DNA of 64,000 bases from Serinus canaria (taxonomy: Eukaryota > Chordata > Aves > Passeriformes > Fringillidae): contig NC_066313.1 of the NCBI RefSeq assembly GCF_022539315.1, forward strand, positions 9,179,764-9,243,763, read 5' to 3'. This document shows, piece after piece, positions 12,401 to 24,400 of this stretch. Each line of letters begins with the position of its first letter. The first letter of the stretch is position 1. The translations under genes were made by a program, and so were the position numbers. Under the pieces are notes generated by a model. It made no database searches, was not told where the DNA came from, and saw nothing but the letters and a program-made list of their open reading frames with translations.

Positions 12401-15400
12401 GTCCAATGATAATTAATGACCTTCATAAACATCTAATGAAAAATGAATTTATGTCACTTAGCCAAATTTATTTCTGTTTGCATTCCATCCTTTTAGATTT
12501 TTTTTTGTTTCCATATTGCTGAAAGGCACAAAAAAATCTCAAATTTATTCAAGCTGTTAGAAAAGAAATGCGCACAGAACATTAAGTAGTTGCTCAAATG
12601 TTGCTGAGCAGTAAAATACTATGATAAAGTGGCAGCTTGCTGTGTCTCTATTACTTCTTCAGCACTAAAATTAATTTATGATCAGTCATCAATTCATTTA
12701 CATGTCATTTTATGCTAAATCTATCGTTGCTGATGAATGCATATCCCTAGATCCATTAAGCCAGAGTAAAGTCTGTGCTTTATAATATGACCCTGCTAAT
12801 TGTTGCATTACCATTTTTATGAGATACAAAAAGTAGCAGTTTCCTATTTTCTGAGCACATATTTAATCCATGAAGCACATTCTTCCTATTAAATGCAATC
12901 TGTCTAACTGCTTATAAAACAGAATCTTTTGCAATAGGTATCCCTAAGCAAATCAATACAAATATTGAGCTGAGCCATGGTGAAATATGGCTCATGAAAA
13001 TGATATTGTGCAGTTTTCAAGAATTATTCCATTTGTGCTCAGACACAGTAAATGATCAACTTTTTCCACACAGACACTGATCAGTGAGTCTTTTAATGAA
13101 GACCAAAATATGTCAAATAAGGGATATTTTTCCTTGCTGAGCTACACAATCTGAAGAGACGTTTATGATTTAGATCTATATAATTCTATTGAAAAAAAGT
13201 AACCCATTTGTTGAGGCACTGTTTACAAGAATAACTCTTTGTTTATATCAGTTTGTATCAGTTAGATAGAAGAGGTCTTGCTCTAATTTCCATGCTAGCT
13301 AATGAGTCAAACTCTTCCCTCAGTCAAAATGCACCAGGACTGAAGATACACAGCTCTCACCACCAGCTTCACTGGTGCTGCAGGAGGAGGAGGAGATAAG
13401 GAGAGGGCAAAGAAAACCCCCAAACAATAACACTTTGACCTGAAGAAACCTAGGCTTGCTCTTGGTGATTTCAGTGAGAAGCAAATTAATTTCTTCTAAA
13501 ATCATCATATGCAATTAATTAAGTCTATTAAAGTAGAATAGTGAAACAGACTCTTCGTGGCCATTCATGCCACAACTCTCCCCAGTAATTCATTTTTGCT
13601 CTGAAAGCAAAAAATAACCCTAAATAATTATGAATTAAAATTCAAGTGAGGAAAAATTTTACCAGTGTTTTGTGGTTCTTTCTCTCTATTTTTCAAAGCA
13701 GATTCAGTGACTCAATATTCTAAAAAACCTTACTGGGAATGAAGCAAAACCTTGGCTTTAATTTCATATTACATCCCACAAACATGCAAATTTAAACCTC
13801 CCTCCTTGAATTCTCTTTGTGATATCTGGAGAATGTTAAGATACAGTTCCTGTGCACTCCTCCTTTCTTTTCACTTTATTATACATGTCAACATTATGTC
13901 TCTGCCACCTGCAAAGAGAAAAGCTTAATAGTGCAGATTAAATCCTTGTCTGCATCTTCAGTTAGCTGTGACTAAAACTCAAGGGCCTGGAAGACAACTT
14001 GACTTTTAAACAGTTTAAAGGAGCAGCACTGTGGTGTCAGAGGGATTCAGTCATTTGTGCTTTGGCTCACGCAGTGCCAGTGCTTCCCCTCAGAGAATCC
14101 CACACTTGGCACTGCAGGAAATCCTTGTTCTCAGCTCAGCCATGAAGAACAAAGCCCCATTTCAGTCCAAGAATGGGTATCTTTGAGGCATTGCTGAGGC
14201 TTTGCTAACACTACAGGGTGAGGAACCTTGCCCTGCTCCTGCCACAGCAACTCTGTTTGGAGGAAGTCAGGACCAAGGGATGTCAATTTAGATTTCTCAC
14301 AAACACTGAACTCCCAGGGTGCTTCAGAATGAACAGGAATATTACTTCATCTGGGTCAGCTGTTCTAATCTGCCTCCATTTTCAAATACGTTTAGAGAAG
14401 TGAAAACGTGATCTAAAAATTCCTAGAAAAATTCTGGCTGAAGTCACCAAAGGCTCTGTGAAAAGAGGTAGCTTATATATTCTCAGCACATGAAAGAACA
14501 ATTTAGTTGTTCTACAGTATTTTAAAAGCAATCAAACTGAAGAATGAGAAACAGCTTGGGAACGACTGAAGCAATTTGCTACACACTCCTTTAACACCAT
14601 TAAACACAGCCTGGAAGAGTTAAGAGAAACAGATAAAGAAAAATTAAAATTATCTTTTGAAAAACAAAATTTGCCCAAGTATAATAGGAAATTTCTTTGC
14701 GCCCTTAGGGAAAAAAAAAAAAAAACCAACAAAAAACCAAGCCAAATACAAACTCTTCTAAAATCAAGGTTTTACCCATGTAGTAACTGAGAAAAACAGA
14801 AGTATTTTTGTAATTTGGAGATTTTGCCATCTCACAGACCCTTTGTGCTAACACTTTGGGTGTACTCCTGTAATGCTATCATTCCTCAATTAAGTTAGTC
14901 TAGATGTTGGCTAAGTGCTATAGGGGCAATCTGTAATTTTTCTTCCCCTCCAGCTGCAAATTCCCTTCCTGCAGTGCCAGCACACACCTTGCCATGCAGT
15001 GAACCAGAGGCAAAGAATGATCCAGCTAGTAATTAAACAAGTAAAAGAAACAGCAAAAGAAAAACCTTAAATTTCAGCTGGATGAGGCCACATGAAGACA
15101 GTGGTGGTGATGAGTGGAAGCATATTTAGATCACCTTAAGTATACTCCCTGTCTACATTATGAAGTTCTGTCCAATTTCTTCCAAAATATCAAGAAGCCT
15201 TTAACAATCGAGTAATTAGAATTTAACACTCCAAAAATTAAACAAGATTTTGAAGGTTATTCATAAAAGTATAAATTGTAATAAGCACTAAAGTTTTAAA
15301 TTGGAGCAGAAATACAACTATTCCTTCTTTGCTCTAGGGAGGGTGATCCAAACTATTAGGTGAAGATGCAAATGTGGAAACATTAATTTTCTGATTTACA

Positions 15401-18400
15401 GATACAGAAGCATTGCCATATTAATATCTACCAATAGAAAAATGTATACCAACCTGTTTTTTTAAAACTTATTTATTGCTGTTCTAGGAGTCTGAAACTC
15501 TTAGTGAATTGCTAACAGAAATGCTTTGAGCCATTAGTGAGATATGCAAAAATATGCAGAATTATAGCCTGAAGGAGATTACACTGAAATTCAAGCAAAG
15601 TGAGTTAACATATGCATGCACTAAAAAGTTAACCTTCTCAATTCAGGGATTTAAACTTTAACTCTATGGCCTTCAGTTGCATCTGGATTTCAAATCACAG
15701 CAGCAGAGATACAATTTCAAATCTTAATTAGATTGGCAAGCAGTCTGGCTCTAGGGTGAAGGAAAACATGGAAGGTGGGATTAAGCTACACACTATTTCA
15801 TTCAAGAAGGGAAAGGAAGAAAATTACAGAATTGATGTTCCATCACTGTCATATTCCTGCAGTGTTTTCAGAACAGCAATCTTTAAGTACGAGAGGAAAA
15901 GCCTTGGAATTCAAGAGGTCCAGAAAAAGAAGGAACTCAGTGGTGCTATGGTAGGAAGTTGTTCTGAACAAGTCTCCCTTAAGGTCAAACCAGCAACAAG
16001 TGTTTGTCTGCTGAGATCAAAAACTGAAGCAGCACCCACTAACACTGTGACATTGGGGATATTTGGGTCTCCAGCACACCTTCACATTATGGACACAGTA
16101 CATTATATATGCACTGATGCTTACACATAGTGCATGATGTCCATGGATTCAAAAAACAATGTCTTTCACTGCCTAAATTTTACCAACAGCACTTTAATTC
16201 ATTCAGATTCCATGCATTCATTTATTATAGCAGGCCTTTCTAGGTTGCCTTTGATGATGATGTAGCTTTCCAAGGCATGCAAAGGACAGGAAGAAGTGAG
16301 TGAAGGAGGGTCAGAGTTATTAAACAGATTCTGTAAAAGGGAAGAATTGCTAAATTCAGCAATACAAAGCATGTTTAAAATACACATTTTCCTTCAAAAA
16401 TGTTGTATTTACTCTAGAAATAAATGTTGTGCCGATCTAGCTACACTTATTCTGAAGTCCTTAACTTCCTTGTGTTCATTTCAGAAAGCATTTGCCCAGC
16501 AAAATATCTAAAACTGTTTTAAGATAACATTTTAATGCTGCTACTGATTTATGAAATATATATTGCTAAGATGAGGTCTTCCCCCTCCTTTTTATGTAAC
16601 TGCCTTGCTTCTCTACTAGAATGAACCTTTCATGAAAGCCAGGATATAACTGAATTTTCTTTCAAGTCTTTAAAGCTTTTTAAAATTCATGAATTTCCTT
16701 ATCATTTTTCAGCAAAGCAAAGTATTTCCAAACCCTTCTTTAACTGTAGTGTTTAGTATTAACATTTTAAATGTTACAAAAAATAAAGTGGAATAAATTT
16801 TCACTTAGAAAGCGTCCAAATGGTGATGTATTTTACTGGTAGTACCAAGTTGGTGTCACTGTGTTTGGTTACCTGTTACAGAGCTGTCTAGATTGTCCAT
16901 ACTGGAGCCTGGAGTATGCTCTAGACCTCTTAGTGGCCTACTGATTTCTACAGTTTCTTCTTCAATATCATCCTCATCATCATCGTCATCTGGAACATCT
17001 GTTTCCAAATCTGAAATAAGGTTTCCAGATACGTATCCTAGGGGAGGAACTGGAGCCTGAGGAGGTTGTGTATTGCTTTGGATGTGCCTACACAAACAAA
17101 CAGGAAAAGTTATCAGAATGGATGAGACTTTGCAGCCCATGGTCAATAAAACACAAGCCTTTCAACAAGTCCTGAAGTATATTTACAAAACATGCTTGGT
17201 CAGGCCAAACTCAAGAAAATTCAGTTCAGTTATTCCCTTCAGCTTCTAATACCAGAGTGCTTGCAAACTTTCCAGTCTAAAATAAAAAGAATCAAGATAA
17301 AATCCTCCAGGATGGGGAAGGTGAGGAGTGTCTTCTCACAGATGAAGAGCAATAGACACAGAGGCTGCATAAATCAGGTAGGGAACCCATGGAAAAGCAC
17401 AATTCTGAATCCCAGCCTAGCATCTAAGTGTCTCACCCAATATTCCCCCTTGCAAATCACACACTGAACCAAAGTTAAATCTCACTCCTTCCGCTTAAAC
17501 AGATGCAGTGCCTGAAGCAAAAGTCACCCTAAAGAGGAGGAAATGGCCAGTAGGACAGAAGAAATTTTCAAGTCCAATGAATGCAGCATCAGTGAGGCCT
17601 TTTCATTTTGCTTTATTCCAAGAAGTTTAATTGATTTAATTGCAGCAGTATTAGGGCATGCATGTGTGAAATTACTCCATGCAGCAATTACATAAAGAAA
17701 AAAAAAAAAAAAAAGAAAAAAGAAAAAAGAAGACAAAAAAGCACCCACAGGATAGCTAAATGGCCATAGACAAGCATGGAATTCAGAGTTTGATGTGCCT
17801 GGTCTCTGAGAGAAAAGAACACCATCAGCTTTCAGAGAAGCACTCCCCACAGCACAACAGGTACACAGCAAGCTGTGCCAGGGCACCCAGGCATGACTGG
17901 CCTTGGCATAAGAGCATGTGCCACACTTGAAATTGCTAACTTAGGCACATGGGAATCCTTGGGTGGCTCTACATGAGGTGCCATGACCTGATTTGAATCG
18001 GCAGCACTCTGGATGGGATCCAGGATTCTGCTGGTCTCTTGCTTGGACATCAGTAAAACTGAAGAAATTACAATTGTCACCTGTTTGGCTCCCAGCTATA
18101 ATACATTTTCAGTGGAAACCTTGTGCTGAATTATTGCCTGCATGAATGAATTCTCTTTATTCAATGAGTCTTTTTTCAAAATTTTCTACATGTAAATCTA
18201 TCAGATATGAGAATGTCATGGTAAATATTATGTAGCACTGGTAACTTTCTCCACCTCAATGTAGGTTTTAACTTATTGCTTATTCTGAATCTAATTTCCA
18301 GAACAAGTGCTTCCTTTGTGACATACAACCCCCTTCTGATTAACAGTTATTGAACACTTTTCTGCCTGGACACCAGGTTTTTAGTGTTCTACACAGTGTT

Positions 18401-21400
18401 CAAAACACTGGGGCACTAAAGGGCACTACCATCTAACTAGCCCTCAATAAACAGTGTGATTAGCTCCTAATCAAGCAAAATGCTTAAGTATATGTTTAAT
18501 GTTAAGCTTGTGATAGAACAATTGAAGTCAATTTCTCATGTACTCACGGTTAAGCATATACTTAAGTGATTTGCTGGATCAAGGCCATAATGATTATGTA
18601 CTTTTCCAGTAATCTCTAATGGGCTCTTTCTTAAATTCTCAGCTGGCTGATGTTTGAATTTCTCAGTTGCTACTCCCACAGTACCCTGAAACCCTGACAG
18701 GTCTCATTTTGCTGTTTAGTTTTCCCCTGTCTCTACAATGGACAGGTTAACTTCGTGAAAAGAAGACTGAAAAAATATTCCTTCCCAGTCAAAACAATGG
18801 AAGAAATTCTACTAACGTTGACTAGCCAAAGAACAAAAATATATTTAAAAATTCCATGAAATAAAATGCCTTTTATATAAAGCATTTAGCCCAATACCCA
18901 AAAGGTGTAAAAAAAAGGTTATGTCCTTGTTTTGTTTGGGTTTTTTTTTTGGAGATTGAGGCTCAATTACTGTGACTTTACACAAGAGCAACATCAAAAT
19001 CTGTATAATACTAAGCACATTATGAAACTTCCCAATCAATTTTCATTTCCCCAAAAAGGGAGCAAGACCTTTCCTGCCAGGTGCAGGAGGCTTTGGTGAG
19101 GTCCTGCCCCATTATCCGTGCCTGCACTGCTTTGGAGGTTTGGAGGGCGTAGGAAGGGTAACAGCTGCACAGTGCAGCAGCCACTGCCTGTGCTGGCAGG
19201 GTGTGCATCTGTGTGCTGGCTCAGAAGCCAGTGCCTTCAAGAGGCCAGGTCTAGCTGCTGCCTGGGATTTGGATCAGTCCCACAGGCAGGCTGGGGTCGG
19301 TGCTTGGAAGCGCAGGGCTGCAGCGGGACCGGGGTACCCTGTTGATCAAGTGCAGATTGCAGACAAGCCCCGAGGCTTCCATGGTGCCCAGGGAAAACAG
19401 CTGGCTTTGGTTTGGCACCGCCTGCCTACCTGCCTGATGTATTTATGGGAGCTCAAGCTGAATAACTTCGTGGCTTTATTTAGCAGGGAAGAAAGGCTGC
19501 TCCTCTGCTGGCAGCGTGCCATTCAGTAACTAGCTATGCTCCACTCCGCTGAGAGTCGCGGGCTTTGTCTGGGTAGAAGAGTTGTAAAAGGACAACTGCT
19601 GCTCAGGGAACATCCAGGAACCAACTGACCTTCACCATGTCCCCAGCCTGGTGCAGTTGACGAGTTCTTTCTCAGTCCCTGAAGAGATTGCTTCTGTTTG
19701 TTTTGCAGGGGAAATGTTACTGTGGTATTTGCTTGCTCTTCCTTTAAACAGGCATAAAGCACTCTGAAACACTAGATCCATCCTATAAATACTAACAACT
19801 TGCTTTCTGCTGTTTCTAGGTTTTCCTATGAATCAGAAATTCTCATCGTAGTTCAAAGTACAGAGATGCAAAAAATTCATTCTCATGTGACACAGTGGAA
19901 AAGCTGCCACATTGCTATTCCAAGAAACTATCATTACTTTCAATCAGGAATTAGAATCTTAATATTTTTGAAAATCCTAAAAAATTCCTGTTTTCTGCTA
20001 GCCTGAAAAGAGAGCACTCACAACTGTATAAAAGCTGTCAGGAAGTGGGTAGTAACTACTAAGCCAAACACGTGCAAAATTTTGGAGGAATATTGTTTTT
20101 ACATGTTTTCAGACAAAATTTAGCATATTACCAAGTATTATGATTTAAAAAGCTCATAGAGATGTGTAAGGCCTTCCAACTGTGGGTAGAGTTTTACTAT
20201 TTCTTTTTCCATTTTACTTCTTTGGAAACACAATTGAAACGCTGTTGAACAAGGTCATTATTTATGTCAAAAAGGAATGTAGTATTGTTGTTGTTATTAT
20301 TAATATTAATATTATTATTAAATTTCCCTGATCACAGGTGACCCCTTCAAGCATTTACCATGTCTGCTTTGCTATATCAAACTGGTAAGCCCTTGTTAAC
20401 TCATCAAGGTGAGCTTGAAGCATTGGCTGCATCTCCTCTCGTGGGGAAGGCGTGAGAGTTGCAGTCGACTGCTGCCCAAAGGAGATGGCAGGAGATGAAG
20501 CTACTCCCCGGACAGGAGGTGTGGGGACACGATCATCATCTTCTTCAAGCTCATCTTCCATGCCCTGATGCAGGTAGGTCTGAACTGGCAAAGGTGGACA
20601 CCAACCATCACTGTCATATCTACAATAAAAACCAAATAAACTTAGTGTATATGGAAACTCATCTCTGCTGCACAGTAGAGGGTGTAGAGGGTGTAGAGGG
20701 TATACAGGATTCCTGCTACAGTTGGAAACCTTGCACACAGTGTGAGTCCTAACATTTAATAAAAATAGGGTCTTAATTGCCTAGATTATCCTTACTGAGT
20801 CACTTTTATTTTTCCCACAACAGCTGAGCACCTTGAACAAGAAATGCAACAGAAAGATTGCTGAACCATTATCACATTCATTAATGGTGATTAGATAATG
20901 TTACACCACAACCAACAACAAAAATGAACTCACTTCCAGGATCGTTAACGTAGGAGAATGAATATTGACCTGGACATGAAAATAGCAGCATTCTTAAAAG
21001 GTAGAGCAAGCTTTATGTAGCAGCATTTATGCACTTATTTCACAGAATCCCAGAAAAAGCTGAGTTGAAATTGACCCACAAAGATGACCAAGTCCAACTC
21101 TTGGCCCTGCACAGCATCATCCCAAAGAGTCACACCATGAGGCCAAGAGCATTATCCATTTACTTCCATCCTCCCCTTTATCTGTCTATAAATTTACCAC
21201 TGGTTTCCAGTTTGGAGCTTAAACAAAAAGCTACACTTCCCTCATAAATTCTGGTCTTCCCACCCTGCACACAGGCATCTCGTATAATATGCAATACATC
21301 CATGTCATAGCAGCACTGACCCCAAGCATATGCTGTGTCACAGAACCAGCTGATAAGGTACATTAGCACACATGTTGACAGCTCTGCCAGCACCCCCACC

Positions 21401-24400
21401 TCCTAAACAATCTGTACTGGGACTTACCTAGACAGTGCTACATTTCTGAACACTTTCAACACACCTGCCCAAAGCAAATGGAAAGATTGACCCCTAGGAG
21501 TATTCTTGAACAACAAATTCTTCTTTCTTCAGACATAAAGGGTGTCCTGGTAGGAGCATGAGGTTTTTGTTGCCTTATACCAAAGCTGTAAGGGGTGGTG
21601 CTATATCTGATCAGGGCTAGAAACAAAAGCTTTATATTTTATTACCACTTCTCACTCAAGTTTTGCCAGCAAGACAATTCTTTTCAGTCTCTGCACTCAT
21701 CAGAGGATCTTTCAATTCAGTGTTGTATGACAGTATGATCCTGGGATACTGTCCCTTAGAGACTCTGGCATCATTCCAGGTGGATAGGCCTTAGTGACTG
21801 TGGTCATTCCCTGTGCATTATCTCCCCAGAGTAATTCCCTAATCTGAACACAACTTCAGTTGTATGCAGCTTTGCTGACAATCACACCACTCAAATCTCA
21901 ACTGTCTATTTTTTTCCATCTTCAAAACATCCAGTCAGACATCAGTCCCTTGAGCACCAGCACACATTTCTTAACTTCTGGTGTATTCCAAAATAACTCA
22001 GGATACACAGTTGTTTTTTTTCCCCCTCAAAAAACAGCCAGACAGCCACAAGCTCTCACAGCTCCTTCACTGTCAAACCATCACACACTCTAAAGGCCAT
22101 TTCCCAAGCATCATCTAAGTCACTTTATCTTCCTTCCACCTTCAAGGACTGCTGACAAGGTCCTTTTTTCTGCAATGCAGGCAGGCACTGCATTGCACGA
22201 TACAGTTAATTTCTCAAACCAGCTTAAAAATACTCCTTTAAAGCTTCTGATTTGGAAGGAAGGATTTAACAATTTCCCAAAGAAAAATGAATTACTGTCA
22301 ATTTTCTCAAGTGTGAAGCCAGGTTATAAAAAAGCTGGGAACACTGAGAGGGAGAAGTTGCAAAACCTGTATTGTGAACAGAACGCTTACTTTCAGCAAA
22401 ACCCAAAGATTTCTTAAATTAACTAAACTACTTTTTCCTTATTCAGAAGTCTGTAGTCTGCCTTTAAAACATACAGATTCAGGACAGCTAAAACAACCTG
22501 ACTTAATAATCCAAATGTCCATTGAAAGATATATCTGGTAATTCACACTTGAATAAATTTAAATCTCTATATATGTAGATATGCCCATAAATAGATATAA
22601 AAACACATATGAGCACAGAAGTGAAAATAAAGGCTGTTTCTTAACATCTGGCCTCTAGGAGAGGTTGAGTGATTGATCATTACCATTTTCATAACACAGA
22701 GATTTAAGGAAATGTTACATGGTACACATTCATCCTTAGCAAACAATTAAGATATGACCAGCTGTAATTTGTCTTTCCAAACAATATTTACTCAGGACAT
22801 TTGCAACCAAGGCTGAAGGGACCATCCTAAATCATATTGAAAACTGTGCAGTGAAACAGTTCTCTTGCTTGCTTTTGCTCTCTCAACCTCATGCTTTGCT
22901 ATAATGCCTTCTTCTTTAAAAGGGACAGGGGGAAAAGGCACTCCCTGGTGACTTTGCAATGATGAATAAACGAGCTTTGGATGTCCTCGCCTTCTGACCC
23001 TACTTGCTTCAAATCCCCAAATGTTCAGCTTGGTAGCAAAAAGGTTTCTTAGTAAAGAGGTTCTCAGTGAAAAGATTCTGCAAAAGTACTGCACCTTTAC
23101 CCAAATTTTGTTTGAAATGGAAAGCAGTCTAAGCCTGAAGTTCAGGACATTGAGAGTCAAGATTTCAGGTACAAAAACCTTTGTCTTAATGTAAGGTGTC
23201 TGAAAAGTCACAAGCCCTAACCTTCATTTTAGAGAAAAACAAAACAAAACAAAAATCCCCAAATACAGCCCCCCAAAACCAACCAAAAAAAAAAAAAAAC
23301 AAAGAAAAAGGAAAAAAGAAAAAGTAAACGTAACAGGCTACATGGTAACTACATGTCACATCAGTGATACAGCTATAGAAACATCTATATCACTGTAGTG
23401 ATTATTGGCCATATCCATGTTCTTTTTTGGTTTTTGAGTAAATCCAATGTGGTGAAACTACCACTTTTTCCAAGTACACTTACTGAAATCTAATCTGCCT
23501 TAACTTCATTAGCAACCTCTGATAGTAATTTTATTATAATTTAGACCCTAATAAGTTCTGGTTAACAAACATGAGCTTCTATTTTTCTAATAAGTTTTAT
23601 TGTACTATCAGCACTTCTATTCTGTAGTAGTCTTTTACTATTAAAATCCCCGATCCATTACATTAATAGACTTGTTCCTTTAAGATATAAAATAAAGGTG
23701 ATAGACAGTGAACTTTCTGTAAAAACTGTGTTTCATTACACATATTGTTTCAAACAATGAAGCTTCCCTCCCTGGAACTCACCAGAAAAGACTTTTTTAA
23801 GTAAAAGTCACTACTTGTTAAACTTTTCCTAAAGACAGACAATAAGTACCAAATATATTAACATTCAGCAGCTAATATTCTATTTTGAAGTGTAATCAAT
23901 AGCAGGAAATAGAAATAACCAAATAACAATATGCTGACTGCCTTTACTGGGTTGGCTCAAGATCATGCATATTATTGGTGAAAAATCAAAGTAAAAGATA
24001 ATGAGCAAGAAATTAGCATTTCTTTACTGTCCAGTATACATAAAATCAAGCAAAATGATCTTCTCTGAAAAGTGTTGAAAACGGAGCGTGTCAGTTTGGG
24101 AGCTACTATAGGAAAAGAGAAACTTGATTGGCACAAACAGGCTCTTTGCTGAGGTTAAACAGGAATCTAAGAGATCCCCAAAGCTACCACATTATATTAC
24201 AGGGCTAGCTGGAATAAGATATTCACTTTTCCTTCTGCAGTTTATGGAAAAATTGAGGCAAATGTCAACCCTAGAGTCTCGAGGAAATAGATGGTACAGA
24301 AAACTGAGTGTATTTTTTCTGTGATAGGTGAAGTTAAGGGTTTGTTTGTTTTTCTTTTTATATCACTGGCTATTGTGGATTATCTTTTGCAACTTAGAAG

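Larger units (their letters stand above)
7620..16872 (-). other. ROBO2: ROBO2 large intron (9.3 kb) upstream of 183-nt cassette
   Basis: This is the longest intron in the window. It has a CR1 3' end (10436-10950), a diverged 91-nt tandem duplication next to the cassette acceptor (7678-7859), and a repeat-free block at about 12390-12800 that looks like a conserved non-coding element. The 174-codon plus-strand frame at 8505-9029 has no recognisable family. Confidence 0.83.
17088..20358 (-). other. ROBO2: ROBO2 intron (3.3 kb)
   Basis: Intron with an A-rich stretch (17698-17740), a MITE-like inverted repeat (18469-18580), a relatively GC-rich block (about 19070-19530) and an ATT/TTG repeat beside the CC3 exon (20284-20321). 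Confidence 0.83.

Noticed and set aside
22792..23211. 139-codon minus-strand frame containing a basic RVRRRGHPK stretch
   Set aside because: No recognisable viral, transposon or cellular family. Including it would add a stop-terminated block to ROBO2.
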